From Lihuaxuella thermophila (GTDB lineage Bacteria > Bacillota > Bacilli > Thermoactinomycetales > Thermoactinomycetaceae), in the NCBI RefSeq assembly GCF_900110165.1, contig NZ_FOCQ01000018.1:1-64000 (forward strand): a stretch of 64,000 nucleotides of DNA, written 5' to 3'. Positions 51,246-59,723 of this stretch are shown piece by piece (position 1 is the stretch's first letter; each line of letters begins with the position of its first letter). The position numbers were made by a program, and so were the translations under genes. The notes under the pieces were generated by a model. That model did no database searches and was not told the origin of the DNA. It worked only from the letters and a program-made list of their open reading frames with translations.

Positions 51246-52127
51246 ATGGGGAAGCGGACACTTGAAGGAAAGAAAATCGCGCTGGCAGGATCGCGCAGAG
51301 TGGAAGAGATGAGTAAACTGGTTGAATCGTTTGGAGGCATTCCTCTCCCCCGTCCTGTTCAGGGAACCGTCCTGCCGGAAGAAGGAGAGAACCTGGAAAG
51401 GAGGCTGATCGAGTGGGTTCGCGGGGACATGGACTGGTTTATCTTCACAACCGGCATCGGCATTCAAACCCTATTAAATACTGCTCAGCGGATGGGAATC
51501 GAGCAGGAGTTGGTGGAAAGGCTGAAGCAAGCCAAACTCGCCGGCCGGGGTTATAAAGTTGCCGGAGAGTTGAAAAAGTTAGGGCTCCAATGCGTGGTTC
51601 ATGATGATGACGGGACAACAAAAGGGCTTGTTCGTGCGCTTTCCCCATATGAGTTCGAAGGATGTTCCGTGGCATTGCAACTGCCCGGAGAGCCTGTTCC
51701 CAATGTGGTTCAACTCCTCGGGCAAAAAGGGGCCCGCGTTCATGAGATTCTCCCCTACCGCCATGAGCCAAATGGCACCGACCTGTTGGATCAACTCGTC
51801 AATGAAATATTAAATGGAGAGGTGGATGCGGTCGCTTTTACCAGCGGCTCACAGGTTCGTTTTGTTTTTTCCTATGCCAGGAAGAGAGGATTGCACATCC
51901 CTTTGGTTGAATCATTCTCGAGCCGAACCGCAGCGGTCGCCGTGGGAAAATATACGGCCGGATGTCTGCGGGAAGAAGGTGTCGGCCGGGTCATCGTACC
52001 GAAGGTAGAGCGAATGGGCAGTATGATTGTCGCGCTTTCCAGATATTATGAATCGATCGAAAAGGGGACAGTTCCCAAAACGGCACTAGGAACGAATCTG
52101 ATGATCCATTCTGCAAATGACCTGTGA
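51246..52127 (+). CDS. hemD: Uroporphyrinogen-III synthase
   Basis: The 293-residue HemD-family protein closes the tetrapyrrole ring to uroporphyrinogen III, the precursor of siroheme needed by the nitrite reductase. EGKKIALAGSRRVEEMSKLVESFGG opens the first domain, and DWFIFTTGIGIQTLL and YKVAGELKKLG follow. The second domain has VALQLPGEP and DAVAFTSGSQVRFVF, the usual HemD motif. The C-terminal tail of about 30 residues is longer than usual. Location at the end of the nitrate cluster, ahead of a terminator, supports a dedicated siroheme role. It may duplicate a housekeeping hemD elsewhere. Confidence 0.9.
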   Translation: MGKRTLEGKKIALAGSRRVEEMSKLVESFGGIPLPRPVQGTVLPEEGENLERRLIEWVRGDMDWFIFTTGIGIQTLLNTAQRMGIEQELVERLKQAKLAGRGYKVAGELKKLGLQCVVHDDDGTTKGLVRALSPYEFEGCSVALQLPGEPVPNVVQLLGQKGARVHEILPYRHEPNGTDLLDQLVNEILNGEVDAVAFTSGSQVRFVFSYARKRGLHIPLVESFSSRTAAVAVGKYTAGCLREEGVGRVIVPKVERMGSMIVALSRYYESIEKGTVPKTALGTNLMIHSANDL

Positions 52128-52215
52128 CCGGATGTGCAATCGCTGAGAAAGATATGCCCTCCCAGGAGCTCTCCCATCGCGAGGTTGCTAACCGCCGACC
52201 CCGGTTAAACCCTAT

Positions 52216-52240
52216 GCCCGCCATTGGTGCCGGGCTTTTT
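52216..52240 (+). terminator. Terminator of the nitrate assimilation operon
   Basis: GCCCG and CGGGC (52216-52220, 52231-52235) pair around a 10-base loop and are followed by TTTTT. The remaining bases up to 52485 show no gene. Confidence 0.65.
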
Positions 52241-52485
52241 CTGTGCCCGGATTCATGTTAGGACTGGCCTGCTGAAACGGTACCCCTATGGAGCGGAAGT
52301 GAGCTTCAACAATAAAAAAAGGATGATTTTACCTTCACAGCTCCTACGGTTACTTGTTTGCTGTGATTGAGAAAGAGGCTATTCAGAAGTGATGGCAAGG
52401 TGATATTTTAGATATTAAGGGTAATATACCGAATCATGCGAATAGTCATCAAAAATTTCGATTGATTTGACAAGGGGGATTTGCA

Positions 52486-52776
52486 ATGACACAAGAGTCT
52501 TTATATTTAATGAAGATCAAAAATGAGCTATCCGTAGGGGGCAAAAACGGGATCGCGTTCCTATTGTCTGCTTCAATCATCTGGACAATCATTACAGGGA
52601 TATTTCTACTGCCAATTGAAATCTTTCAGAAGAATATTTTCATGCTATTTTCAACAGGTCTTTTGTTCCCTTTATCCGTTGCTACTTGGATGCGAAATGC
52701 GGATCAAAGAGAAACGAGTCAGGTGATCCATCTGGGACACCTGACTCGTATCGGTTGGCTACTTTATATTGGTTGA
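52486..52776 (+). pseudogene. Truncated DUF7010-like membrane protein gene
   Basis: The frame gives 96 residues from ATG 52486. MKIKNELSVGGKNGIAFLLSAS and the following two hydrophobic segments resemble the N-terminal half of DUF7010-type membrane proteins, which I recall as about 180-190 residues. Similarity stops at about residue 75, where the frame enters a perfect 12-base inverted repeat (52714-52725 and 52738-52749) and ends soon after. AAGGGGG lies about eight bases before the start. The protein is probably a non-functional remnant, though a short two-helix product could be made. Confidence 0.55.
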
Positions 52777-52793
52777 ATGCTTTTTGCTCAGGG

Positions 52794-54389
52794 TTAATAA
52801 GGAGGAACGAATACTTTTTGAGTAGTTCTCGTTTTATTACCGGCTAAGTCAGTCGCTGTATAGGTGATGATATATACACGACCTCTCCCTTTCCATGATT
52901 CCGCACGTAAATAAAAAGTGGTGTCAGCTGTGTTCAATTGAGCGCCTTGAATATCGTTCGCTTGGTCAAGAGGATCTGAACTAGTATCTGGTTGATTGCT
53001 AATGATGGAAGTTAATGCCCAGGAAACAGAACCTGAAGTAGCATCACTGACACTTACTTGTGCCCGTATCGGAAAAAGCCTGTGATTTGCAGGTCGCAGA
53101 ATGGTTCTATTTAATTGGACATTTAACACAGGTGCCGTTTTATCGATTTTCACTTGAATCGACTTGGTTTGTTCGATGTTACCAGCTTGATCTGTGCTTC
53201 GATATTCAACCGTGTTGGTTCCTTCATTGGATAAAACGAATGGTTCTGAATAGCTGGTCCAAGCTCCCCCATTGATCCGGTATTCTGTCTTGGAAACTCC
53301 AGATTCGTTATCAGTGGCAGAGAGGGAAATGGATACATTGGATTTATACCAACCATTACTATTTGGCAAGGAAGGAGTGAGCGAGTGGGTAGTCACAGGC
53401 CCTTCATTGTCGGAAGCGAGAGCATACATGTAAATATCGGCGTTTCCATTTCGATTATCCTGCCAAACGATTTTATCTCCATAGATCGCTGGATTTGATT
53501 GACTGCTTGAGTTTGAAGTGATTTGCGTTTCTGTAGCTGTACTCAGGTTGTACATATAAATATCTGCATTTCCATTTCGGTGATCCCGCCATACGATCTT
53601 ATCTCCATTGATTTCAGGATCCCACTGTTCACTTGAGTTTGAAGTGATTTGAGTGGTTGAACCTGTACTCAGGCTATACATGTAAATATCCAGATTTCCA
53701 GTCCGATTATCTTTCCAAACGATTTTATCTGCGTAGATCCTGGGATGCACCCGAGTACTGTGCAGATCGCTGATTAGGGTTTTTGTACCCATACTCACGT
53801 CATACAGATAAATACCGGCATAATCTTCCCAAACAATTTTATCTTCATAGATTGCAGGATCAGATTGAAGATAAGAGTCTGAAGTGATTTGGGTTTGTTT
53901 ACCCGTACTCAGATCATACAGATAGATATCATTATTATATTCCCATACGATACGATCTCCATAGATCTTAGGATTTGACGTGGTACCCAAGTATGTGGTG
54001 ATTAGGGTTTCTTGACCTGTACTCAGATCATACATGTAAAGCTCCGCATGCTTGTTTCGGAAATCTCTCCATACGATTTTATCTCCATAGATTGCAGGAT
54101 TCCACTCATTATTTGGGCTTGAAGTGATTTGGGTTTCTTTACCTGTACTCAGATCATACATGTAAATATCCCAGTTCCCGTTTCGATAATCCTGCCAAAC
54201 GATTTTATCCTGATAGATCGCAGGGTTACTTTGAGCGCTGGTGTTTGTAGTGACAGCCATTTCATGAGCAAATGTTTTGGGTACATTCACGATCAAAGAG
54301 ACGGGTAAACCTAACAAAATTACTAAGAGGGTTATTAACACCCTTCGCCCATGTTTAGATTGTGTTCGTTGTTTAATCAGATTCACCAT
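52794..54389 (-). CDS. Secreted PD40 beta-propeller protein with Ig-like/OmpL47-type domain
   Basis: The 531-residue exported protein has a signal peptide in residues 17-41 (VLITLLVILLGLPVSLIV core, ending TFAHE). Residues about 50-330 hold seven repeats of about 42 residues of the type NPAIYGDKIVWQDYRNG then DIYMYDLSTGKETQITS, as in TolB-like PD40 propellers, so one seven-bladed propeller is expected. Residues 345-420 resemble the OmpL47 domain (SISLSATDNESGVSKTEYRI, EGTNTVEYRSTDQAGN). A final beta-sandwich domain ends TQKVFVPPY. No enzyme motif or cell-wall anchor is seen. A binding or scaffold role at the cell surface is likely. Confidence 0.85.
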   Translation of the reverse strand: MVNLIKQRTQSKHGRRVLITLLVILLGLPVSLIVNVPKTFAHEMAVTTNTSAQSNPAIYQDKIVWQDYRNGNWDIYMYDLSTGKETQITSSPNNEWNPAIYGDKIVWRDFRNKHAELYMYDLSTGQETLITTYLGTTSNPKIYGDRIVWEYNNDIYLYDLSTGKQTQITSDSYLQSDPAIYEDKIVWEDYAGIYLYDVSMGTKTLISDLHSTRVHPRIYADKIVWKDNRTGNLDIYMYSLSTGSTTQITSNSSEQWDPEINGDKIVWRDHRNGNADIYMYNLSTATETQITSNSSSQSNPAIYGDKIVWQDNRNGNADIYMYALASDNEGPVTTHSLTPSLPNSNGWYKSNVSISLSATDNESGVSKTEYRINGGAWTSYSEPFVLSNEGTNTVEYRSTDQAGNIEQTKSIQVKIDKTAPVLNVQLNRTILRPANHRLFPIRAQVSVSDATSGSVSWALTSIISNQPDTSSDPLDQANDIQGAQLNTADTTFYLRAESWKGRGRVYIITYTATDLAGNKTRTTQKVFVPPY

Positions 54390-54601
54390 TCAGATATCCC
54401 CTCTTGAAGTAATAAGTGTTGGCTTTTAGACCTGCACCTATTCATTCGTATGTTAAACGTGTTTTCTGTACAAAAAAAGTGGATGATATTCTTTGATTTA
54501 TGTTGATACCTTGTGAATAATTAGCATTTTTAATGGATTTAACCAATTTTTATAGAAAAAAGCGTAAGTATACTGCTTATCATTAAAAGGAGGTGTTTAT
54601 T

Positions 54602-54679
54602 GTGAAAAATTTAATGGTCGTTGTTTCGTCTCTAACTCTTGCTTTTTTATGCTTTGGATCTGCACTACGTGGGGTCTAG
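54602..54679 (+). CDS. 25-residue secretory-peptide-like ORF
   Basis: GTG 54602 has a strong AAAGGAGGTG site six to seven bases upstream. The product MKNLMVVVSSLTLAFLCFGS plus ALRGV looks like a signal peptide with almost no mature part. It could be a Phr-like signalling pro-peptide, a small membrane peptide, or the truncated start of a lost secreted protein. A transcription-stop-like A/T-rich hairpin region follows at 54705-54755. No known family is recognised. Confidence 0.4.
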   Translation: MKNLMVVVSSLTLAFLCFGSALRGV

Positions 54680-54865
54680 GACACTTTCTACGCCAGAACA
54701 GCATCCTATTAAAAAGAAGACTTTTAAGTCCTGACTTTTAAGTCCTTTTTTCGTTTGACTTTAGAAGCAACCACGACTCTGGCTTCAAACATGGACCAGA
54801 ATCACTTTAGTCGAATATGAATTAGAAAATTGGCTTCAAATAGCCATATCCACTTTTCTCAACGC

Positions 54866-54893
54866 AAAAAACCCCTGGATTCCCAAGGGTTTT
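54866..54893 (-). terminator. Terminator downstream of tRNA-Thr
   Basis: On the minus strand AAAACCC...TGG and CCA...GGGGTTTT pair around a GAAT loop and run into TTTTTT, directly after the tRNA 3' end. It closes the smpB-ssrA-tRNA transcript. Confidence 0.85.
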
Positions 54894-54896
54894 GTC

Positions 54897-54972
54897 TGGT
54901 GCTGGAGACAGGACTCGAACCTGCGACCCCTTCATTACGAGTGAAGTGCTCTACCAACTGAGCTACACCAGC
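54897..54972 (-). tRNA. tRNA-Thr (anticodon CGT)
   Basis: The 76-base cloverleaf has its CCA encoded. The D-arm region is GTAGCTCAGTTGGTAGAGC, the anticodon arm CTTCA-CTCGTAA-TGAAG with CGT at 34-36, and the T-arm CAGG-TTCGAGT-CCTG. One T-T mismatch is seen in the acceptor stem. It lies 17 bases downstream of tmRNA on the same strand. Confidence 0.96.
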
Positions 54973-54989
54973 ATGTACATTTAGGTTTT

Positions 54990-55354
54990 TGGTGGAGGCG
55001 AGCGGAGTCGAACCGCTGTCCGAAGACATCGCCACGCCAGCTTCTCCGAGCGCAGTCACTGTATTCAGATCTCGCCTTTGAAACTGCCCAGTGACAGGCG
55101 ATTTCGCAGGCCAGCCACACGAAGTTTCGCTTCCCAGAGGGTGGCGCCCTAGGTCGCTAGCCTACTAAATGATGAGACCCGACAGCTCCACATAGGCGAT
55201 GGAGAAGCGGATCCTGGCTGGTTAATTAAGCAGCCAGAGCGTAGTTTTCTTGTTTGCCAGTTACATTTGGCATCTGCGTGTTTAACGAGAGACGCAGCCC
55301 CTCGGCTCGCTACTGACGCTCGAACTATCCCCGTCGAATCCCAAGAACGCCCCC
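54990..55354 (-). ncRNA. ssrA: tmRNA (ssrA)
   Basis: The 365-base RNA rescues stalled ribosomes by trans-translation. The 5' end GGGGGCG pairs with CGCCTCC before the encoded CCA. The 5' GGATTCGACGGGG and the 3' TTCGACTCC T-arm form the tRNA-like domain. The tag frame (55258-55226) reads GKQENYALAA then TAA TTAA. With the alanine carried by tmRNA the tag is A-GKQENYALAA, with the ALAA end recognised by ClpXP/ClpAP-type proteases. smpB lies just upstream on the same strand. Confidence 0.97.
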
Positions 55355-55436
55355 GAGATTCCGAACGAGAAATACGAGCAAATTGCCGATTACAGGATTA
55401 GATTATAACATCTGTACTACAAAAATGCAATACTTT

Positions 55437-55904
55437 TTATCTAAAATTATGTTCCTTGATCTTGCGGCGGATTTCGCGCTCGGCATCCCGTTTGGCCGCG
55501 ACGGCGCGTTTATCGTAAAGCTTCTTCCCTTTGGCGAGGCCGAGCTGGATTTTGGCGAAGCCGTTTCGGAGATGGACGTCGAGCGGAACTAGGGTATAAC
55601 CTTTCACTTTGGTCAGCCCCAGGAGTTTGTCGATCTCTTTTTTGTGCATCATCAGCTTCCGGGTGCGGGTGGGATCCACGTTAAAACGGTTTCCCTGTTC
55701 AAACGGGCTGATGTGCATGCCGAAAATAAACAGCTCGCCTTTATCAATGCGGGCATAGCTGTCCTTCAGGTTCACCCTTCCCTGGCGGATCGACTTGATC
55801 TCCGTTCCGGTGAGAACGATGCCGGCTTCATATTGCTCTTCAATATGGTAGTCATGAAAAGCTTTTTTGTTTCTGGCTATGACTTTGGTACCTTTGCTGC
55901 CCAT
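55437..55904 (-). CDS. smpB: SmpB, tmRNA-binding protein
   Basis: The 155-residue partner of tmRNA is required for its entry into the ribosome. ATG 55904 is preceded by GAGGTG; the longer frame to 55961 has none. The conserved [38 protein letters not shown] and [15 protein letters not shown] stretches are present, as are [33 protein letters not shown] and the basic C-terminal tail. It lies between rnr and ssrA, the common Firmicutes order. Confidence 0.97.
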   Translation of the reverse strand: MGSKGTKVIARNKKAFHDYHIEEQYEAGIVLTGTEIKSIRQGRVNLKDSYARIDKGELFIFGMHISPFEQGNRFNVDPTRTRKLMMHKKEIDKLLGLTKVKGYTLVPLDVHLRNGFAKIQLGLAKGKKLYDKRAVAAKRDAEREIRRKIKEHNFR

Positions 55905-56081
55905 CGTTTTCACCTCACCCCCGCAAAATGCTGCAAAGTAAATTATATTACAGATAAACATGGGTAGTCAATTTAAATTCTATTAAACACAGACGGGACC
56001 CATGTGAGCGATCACGGGAGGGGAATGGACTGGTGACTAGGGACTGGTTTTGCGCAGATCTTTTTGACACCGAACCGGGGA

Positions 56082-56122
56082 GCGGGCTGTTGAAATGGCA
56101 TGTCAACAGCCCGCCCTTTTTT
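56082..56122 (+). terminator. Stem-loop between smpB and rnr
   Basis: GCGGGCTGTTGA (56082-56093) and TCAACAGCCCGC (56103-56114) form a perfect 12-pair stem. The T-tract follows on the plus strand, at the very end of rnr. On the minus strand it lacks a good T-tract, so it may pause or stabilise rnr mRNA rather than end it. Confidence 0.65.
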
Positions 56123-58400
56123 ATTTTTTCTTACCCTTGTTATTTCGGTATGCCTTCTTCTTTTTCTTCTTGCCTGTGGTGCCGTTCGCTTTTCTGTTTT
56201 CCGGAGCTGCTTTGGCTTTTTTGCTCTTTTTCGCCTTGTTTTTCCCTTTTGGCATCGGTTCAAATTCTTCGTCCGTCAAATGCTCCAGGAGTTCGAAATC
56301 GATTTTCCGCTCTTCGAGATTGACACCGCTGACACGGATGCGCACCCGGTCCCCGATGCGGAAGATGCGGCCGGTCCGTTCGCCGATCAGGCAGTAGGCC
56401 CGGTCATCATAATTGTAATAGTCATCCGTCAGGTAACTGAGATGGATCAGCCCCTCAATGGTGTTGGGCAATTCCACAAAAATGCCAAACGAAGTGACAC
56501 TGCTGATGATTCCTTCGAACTCTTCCCCCACTTTGTCCATCATGAACTCGGCCTGTTTCAGGGCCTGGGTCTCCCGCTCGGCATCGACGGCGATGCGTTC
56601 GCGAATGGAAGATTGTTGTGCCGCATCGGGCAGGAAAGCGTTGAGCTGGTCGATTCGTTCCACAGTCAGGCTGCCTTGGGTGAGCACTTCCCGAATGATG
56701 CGGTGAATCAGCAGGTCCGGGTACCGGCGGATCGGCGAGGTGAAGTGCGAGTAAAATTCAGCCGCCAGGCCGAAGTGGCCGATGCACTCCGCGGCGTATT
56801 TCGCTTGTTTCATCGAACGCAGCATCACGGTGCTGATCACATGCTCCTCCGGCTTTCCGCTCACTTTTTCAAGCAGCGTTTGCAGGGCCCGCGGCTTGAC
56901 TTTATCCGGCTTTCCTTTGACCGAGTATCCGAAGGTGGAGACGAACTCATAAAAGGCCTGCAATTTTTCTGCATCCGGATTTTCGTGGATCCGGTAGACA
57001 AACGGAACTTCCAGGCGATAAAAATGTTCCGCCACGGTCTCATTGGCCGCCAGCATAAACTCTTCGATCAACTGTTCGGCAATGGTGCGCGGACGTTTCA
57101 CAATATCGACCGGTTTGCCTTGCTCATCGACGATCACTTTGGCTTCCGGAAAATTAAAGTCAATTGCCCCCCGTTTTAAGCGTCTTTTCCTGAGCACCAT
57201 GGCCAGATCGGCCATCAGGCGAAAATCTTCGACCAGCGGCTCGTATCTTTGGATCAGCTCCGGATCTTCATCCACTACGATTTTTTTCACATTCGTATAA
57301 GTCATCCGTTCATTGGTGCGAATCACGCTGGGGTAAATGTCGTAATCGACAATTTGCCCGTCGGGATCGATTTCCATGTCGCAGGTCATGGTAAGACGGT
57401 CCACCTTGGGATTTAAACTGCAAATTCCGTTGGACAGCCGCTTCGGAAGCATGGGGATCACCCGGTCGACCAGATAGACACTGCATCCGCGTTCATACGC
57501 TTCGCGGTCCAAAGCGGTCCCTTCTTTTACATAATAACTGACATCGGCGATATGAACACCCAGTCGGATATTGCCGTTTGGAAGCCGCTCCACGGAAACC
57601 GCGTCATCCAGATCCTTGGCATCTTCCCCGTCGATGGTGACCATTTTCCGCCCGCGCAGATCGCGCCGCCCCTGGATCTCTTCTTCGCTGATCTCTTCGG
57701 GGATCGCCTCTGCTTCTTTGATCACTTCCTCGGGGAATACTTCGGGCAAGCCGTGTTTGCGGATAATAGCTAGAATATCGATGCCCGGATCATCTTTATG
57801 CCCGAGGATTTCGACAATCTCCCCTTCCGCGCTGTGGCGTCCGGTGACCTGGTGCAACTTGACCACCACTTTTTGCCCGTCACGCGCATTCATCTGCAAC
57901 TCAGGCGCGATAAAGACATCGGTGGTGATTCGTTTATCATCGGGAATCACAAAGCCAAAGTGGGTAGATAAACGGGTGAACGTGCCGACGATCTTTTCGC
58001 GTCCCCGCTTCAAAATGCGCACGACCTCTCCTTCCGGACGACGGTCGCCTTTTTTCCCCTTGTGGATGCGGGCGAGAACCAAATCGCCGTCCATCGCGCC
58101 GTTCATGTCATTTAAATGAATGTAAACATCCGGTATATTGGGCGTATCCGGAATGACGAAGCCGAACCCTTTGGAACTCCCCTGTAATGTTCCGCGAACC
58201 AGGTTAAAACGCTCCGGAACCCCGTACCGCTTGGCCCGGGTCTGAACGATCTTTCCGTCCGCTTCCAGCTCATCCAATAGTTGAATGAATGGTTCGCGCT
58301 CTTCTTCATCCACTTCAAACGCTTCAATCAGTTCCTCCAACGTGAGCGGTTTATAAGCCTTTTCCAGCATAAACCGCCGAATCTCTTGTTCTATCGGCAT
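56121..58400 (-). CDS. rnr: Ribonuclease R
   Basis: The 759-residue RNB-family 3'-5' exoribonuclease degrades structured RNA and takes part in tmRNA-linked quality control. Order: N-terminal HTH (FMLEKAYKPLTLEELIEAF), two cold-shock domains, catalytic RNB core with DAKDLDDAVSVERLPNGNIRLGVHIADVSYYV (metal-binding Asp cluster) and ERMTYTNVKKIV, and a C-terminal S1 domain (GEEFEGIISSVTSFGIFVEL). The tail is very Lys-rich (GKNKAKKSKKAKAAPENRKA onward), as in other RNase R proteins. smpB follows downstream. Confidence 0.96.
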   Translation of the reverse strand: MPIEQEIRRFMLEKAYKPLTLEELIEAFEVDEEEREPFIQLLDELEADGKIVQTRAKRYGVPERFNLVRGTLQGSSKGFGFVIPDTPNIPDVYIHLNDMNGAMDGDLVLARIHKGKKGDRRPEGEVVRILKRGREKIVGTFTRLSTHFGFVIPDDKRITTDVFIAPELQMNARDGQKVVVKLHQVTGRHSAEGEIVEILGHKDDPGIDILAIIRKHGLPEVFPEEVIKEAEAIPEEISEEEIQGRRDLRGRKMVTIDGEDAKDLDDAVSVERLPNGNIRLGVHIADVSYYVKEGTALDREAYERGCSVYLVDRVIPMLPKRLSNGICSLNPKVDRLTMTCDMEIDPDGQIVDYDIYPSVIRTNERMTYTNVKKIVVDEDPELIQRYEPLVEDFRLMADLAMVLRKRRLKRGAIDFNFPEAKVIVDEQGKPVDIVKRPRTIAEQLIEEFMLAANETVAEHFYRLEVPFVYRIHENPDAEKLQAFYEFVSTFGYSVKGKPDKVKPRALQTLLEKVSGKPEEHVISTVMLRSMKQAKYAAECIGHFGLAAEFYSHFTSPIRRYPDLLIHRIIREVLTQGSLTVERIDQLNAFLPDAAQQSSIRERIAVDAERETQALKQAEFMMDKVGEEFEGIISSVTSFGIFVELPNTIEGLIHLSYLTDDYYNYDDRAYCLIGERTGRIFRIGDRVRIRVSGVNLEERKIDFELLEHLTDEEFEPMPKGKNKAKKSKKAKAAPENRKANGTTGKKKKKKAYRNNKGKKK

Positions 58401-58500
58401 GTATGGTCCGCTGCTGTCACCGTCAGGCTTGCCAGCAGCAGCTTGTCACCTCTCTTTGCTGGGTTTCCATCAAAAACGATCGCATCGCTTGTACAAGCGA

Positions 58501-59250
58501 TTACTTGTGGGAAACTTTTTGAATAAACGCTTCCACTTCATGAAACAACTTTTTCCGTTCCTTATCCAGGGTGATGATATGGGAAGAGTTTTCGTACCAG
58601 GATAAATACTTTTCTTCCGAAGAGATGTTTTTATAGATATAGTCGGCACTTTCCGGCAAGACGGTTTCATCTTTGCATGCCTGGATGATCAATGTGGGTG
58701 CTTGAACCCGGGGGATGAATTTCCGGACATGTCGAATCAGCCGGTTCAGGCTTCCCACACATTTGAGCGGGGTCCGATCGTAAGGAACGAGATGCTGCTC
58801 AATTTCCGGCGGCTTTTGTGATCTGCGGACTTTGTACGGCATAAAAAACCGGACCAAGTCAACGATCATCGCCCGCCGGTCGCGGATCCACACGGGAGAG
58901 CACATCGAAATGACCCCGTCCACCGGTTGTTGGGCCGCCAGATAGAGAGAAAGAGAACCTCCCATGGAGAGGCCGGCGACAAAGATTTTGTCCAGCTCTT
59001 CTTTCTTTAACCGTTCATAGGCGTCAAGCACGCTTTGCCACCAGTCTTGCCAGTCTGTCTTCAGCATATCTTCCGGGCTGGTTCCGTGTCCTGCCAGCAG
59101 GGGGGCATACACCGTATATCCTCTTTCTACAAAGTATTGCCCCATCGGACGCAGTTCAGAAGGGGTTCCGGTAAATCCGTGTATGAGTAGAATACCCGTC
59201 TTTCCGCCTGAATAATAAAAAGGGTCCGGAGACCGTTTGACAATGTTCAT
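58501..59250 (-). CDS. est: Carboxylesterase (Est30/YvaK-type)
   Basis: The 249-residue intracellular serine esterase has LLIHGFTGTPSELRPMGQYF as the oxyanion region, VAGLSMGGSLSLYLA with the nucleophilic Ser, VQAPTLIIQACKDETVLPESADY with the acid Asp, and YENSSHIITLDKERKKL with the His. All fit the Est30 family of Geobacillus and Bacillus. It lies 100 bases upstream of rnr in the order est-rnr-smpB-ssrA known from Bacillus. The substrate is presumably a short-chain ester; the physiological role is unclear. Confidence 0.95.
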   Translation of the reverse strand: MNIVKRSPDPFYYSGGKTGILLIHGFTGTPSELRPMGQYFVERGYTVYAPLLAGHGTSPEDMLKTDWQDWWQSVLDAYERLKKEELDKIFVAGLSMGGSLSLYLAAQQPVDGVISMCSPVWIRDRRAMIVDLVRFFMPYKVRRSQKPPEIEQHLVPYDRTPLKCVGSLNRLIRHVRKFIPRVQAPTLIIQACKDETVLPESADYIYKNISSEEKYLSWYENSSHIITLDKERKKLFHEVEAFIQKVSHK

Positions 59251-59723
59251 GGAGATCTCACCTTAGACGATTGATACATATAGGTTGGACAAAAAAATTG
59301 CAAATATTTCACACCTACTCTAACATAGCACACAATAAACAAAACTTGAACAATAAGAAGAGAGTCCGTCAAAAAGAGGGAGTGGATCCGCAGCGATGAT
59401 CATCGCATCCGCCATGCTCGGGTCGTGTGAAATCAGTCTTGCAGCGCTGTGACGGAAGCTTCATGATGGTGGCAAAGCTTCCATCACCAGGCCGGCGGCG
59501 TATGAACATAGTTTTATATAATACCCGGATTTTTTATAATAGAGGCGGTGTTTTCTTTCCACCCTTCCGAAAAAAATCCCTGCCGTTCTCTTTCCTGCCA
59601 TGGCAAAGGAAAGCAGCGGTGTAAACCGACCCGATATGCGGCAAGCTACGGTGAGAATACAAGGGAGCCGCACCCGTTGCCGCCGTTCATCTTCCGTATG
59701 ACGGAAAACAGGAGTGGATCATC
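59251..59723. other. Intergenic region between est and rocB
   Basis: These divergent upstream regions contain an inverted repeat, GGAAGCTT and AAGCTTCC, around 59455-59482 and two TATAAT elements (59517 and 59535) facing rocB without clear -35 partners. No gene is supported. Confidence 0.5.

Larger units (their letters stand above)
54390..54896. other. Intergenic region with a small ORF and terminators
   Basis: It holds the upstream region of the propeller gene, a 25-codon ORF (54602-54679), a T-rich region with two GACTTTTAAGTC units (54720-54750) that may terminate it, and the tRNA terminator. Nothing else is evident. Confidence 0.6.

Noticed and set aside
54990-55354. Possible integration of a mobile element at the 3' end of ssrA or tRNA-Thr
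   Set aside because: Both RNA 3' ends are intact and no duplicated attachment sequence or integrase gene is seen in the window.
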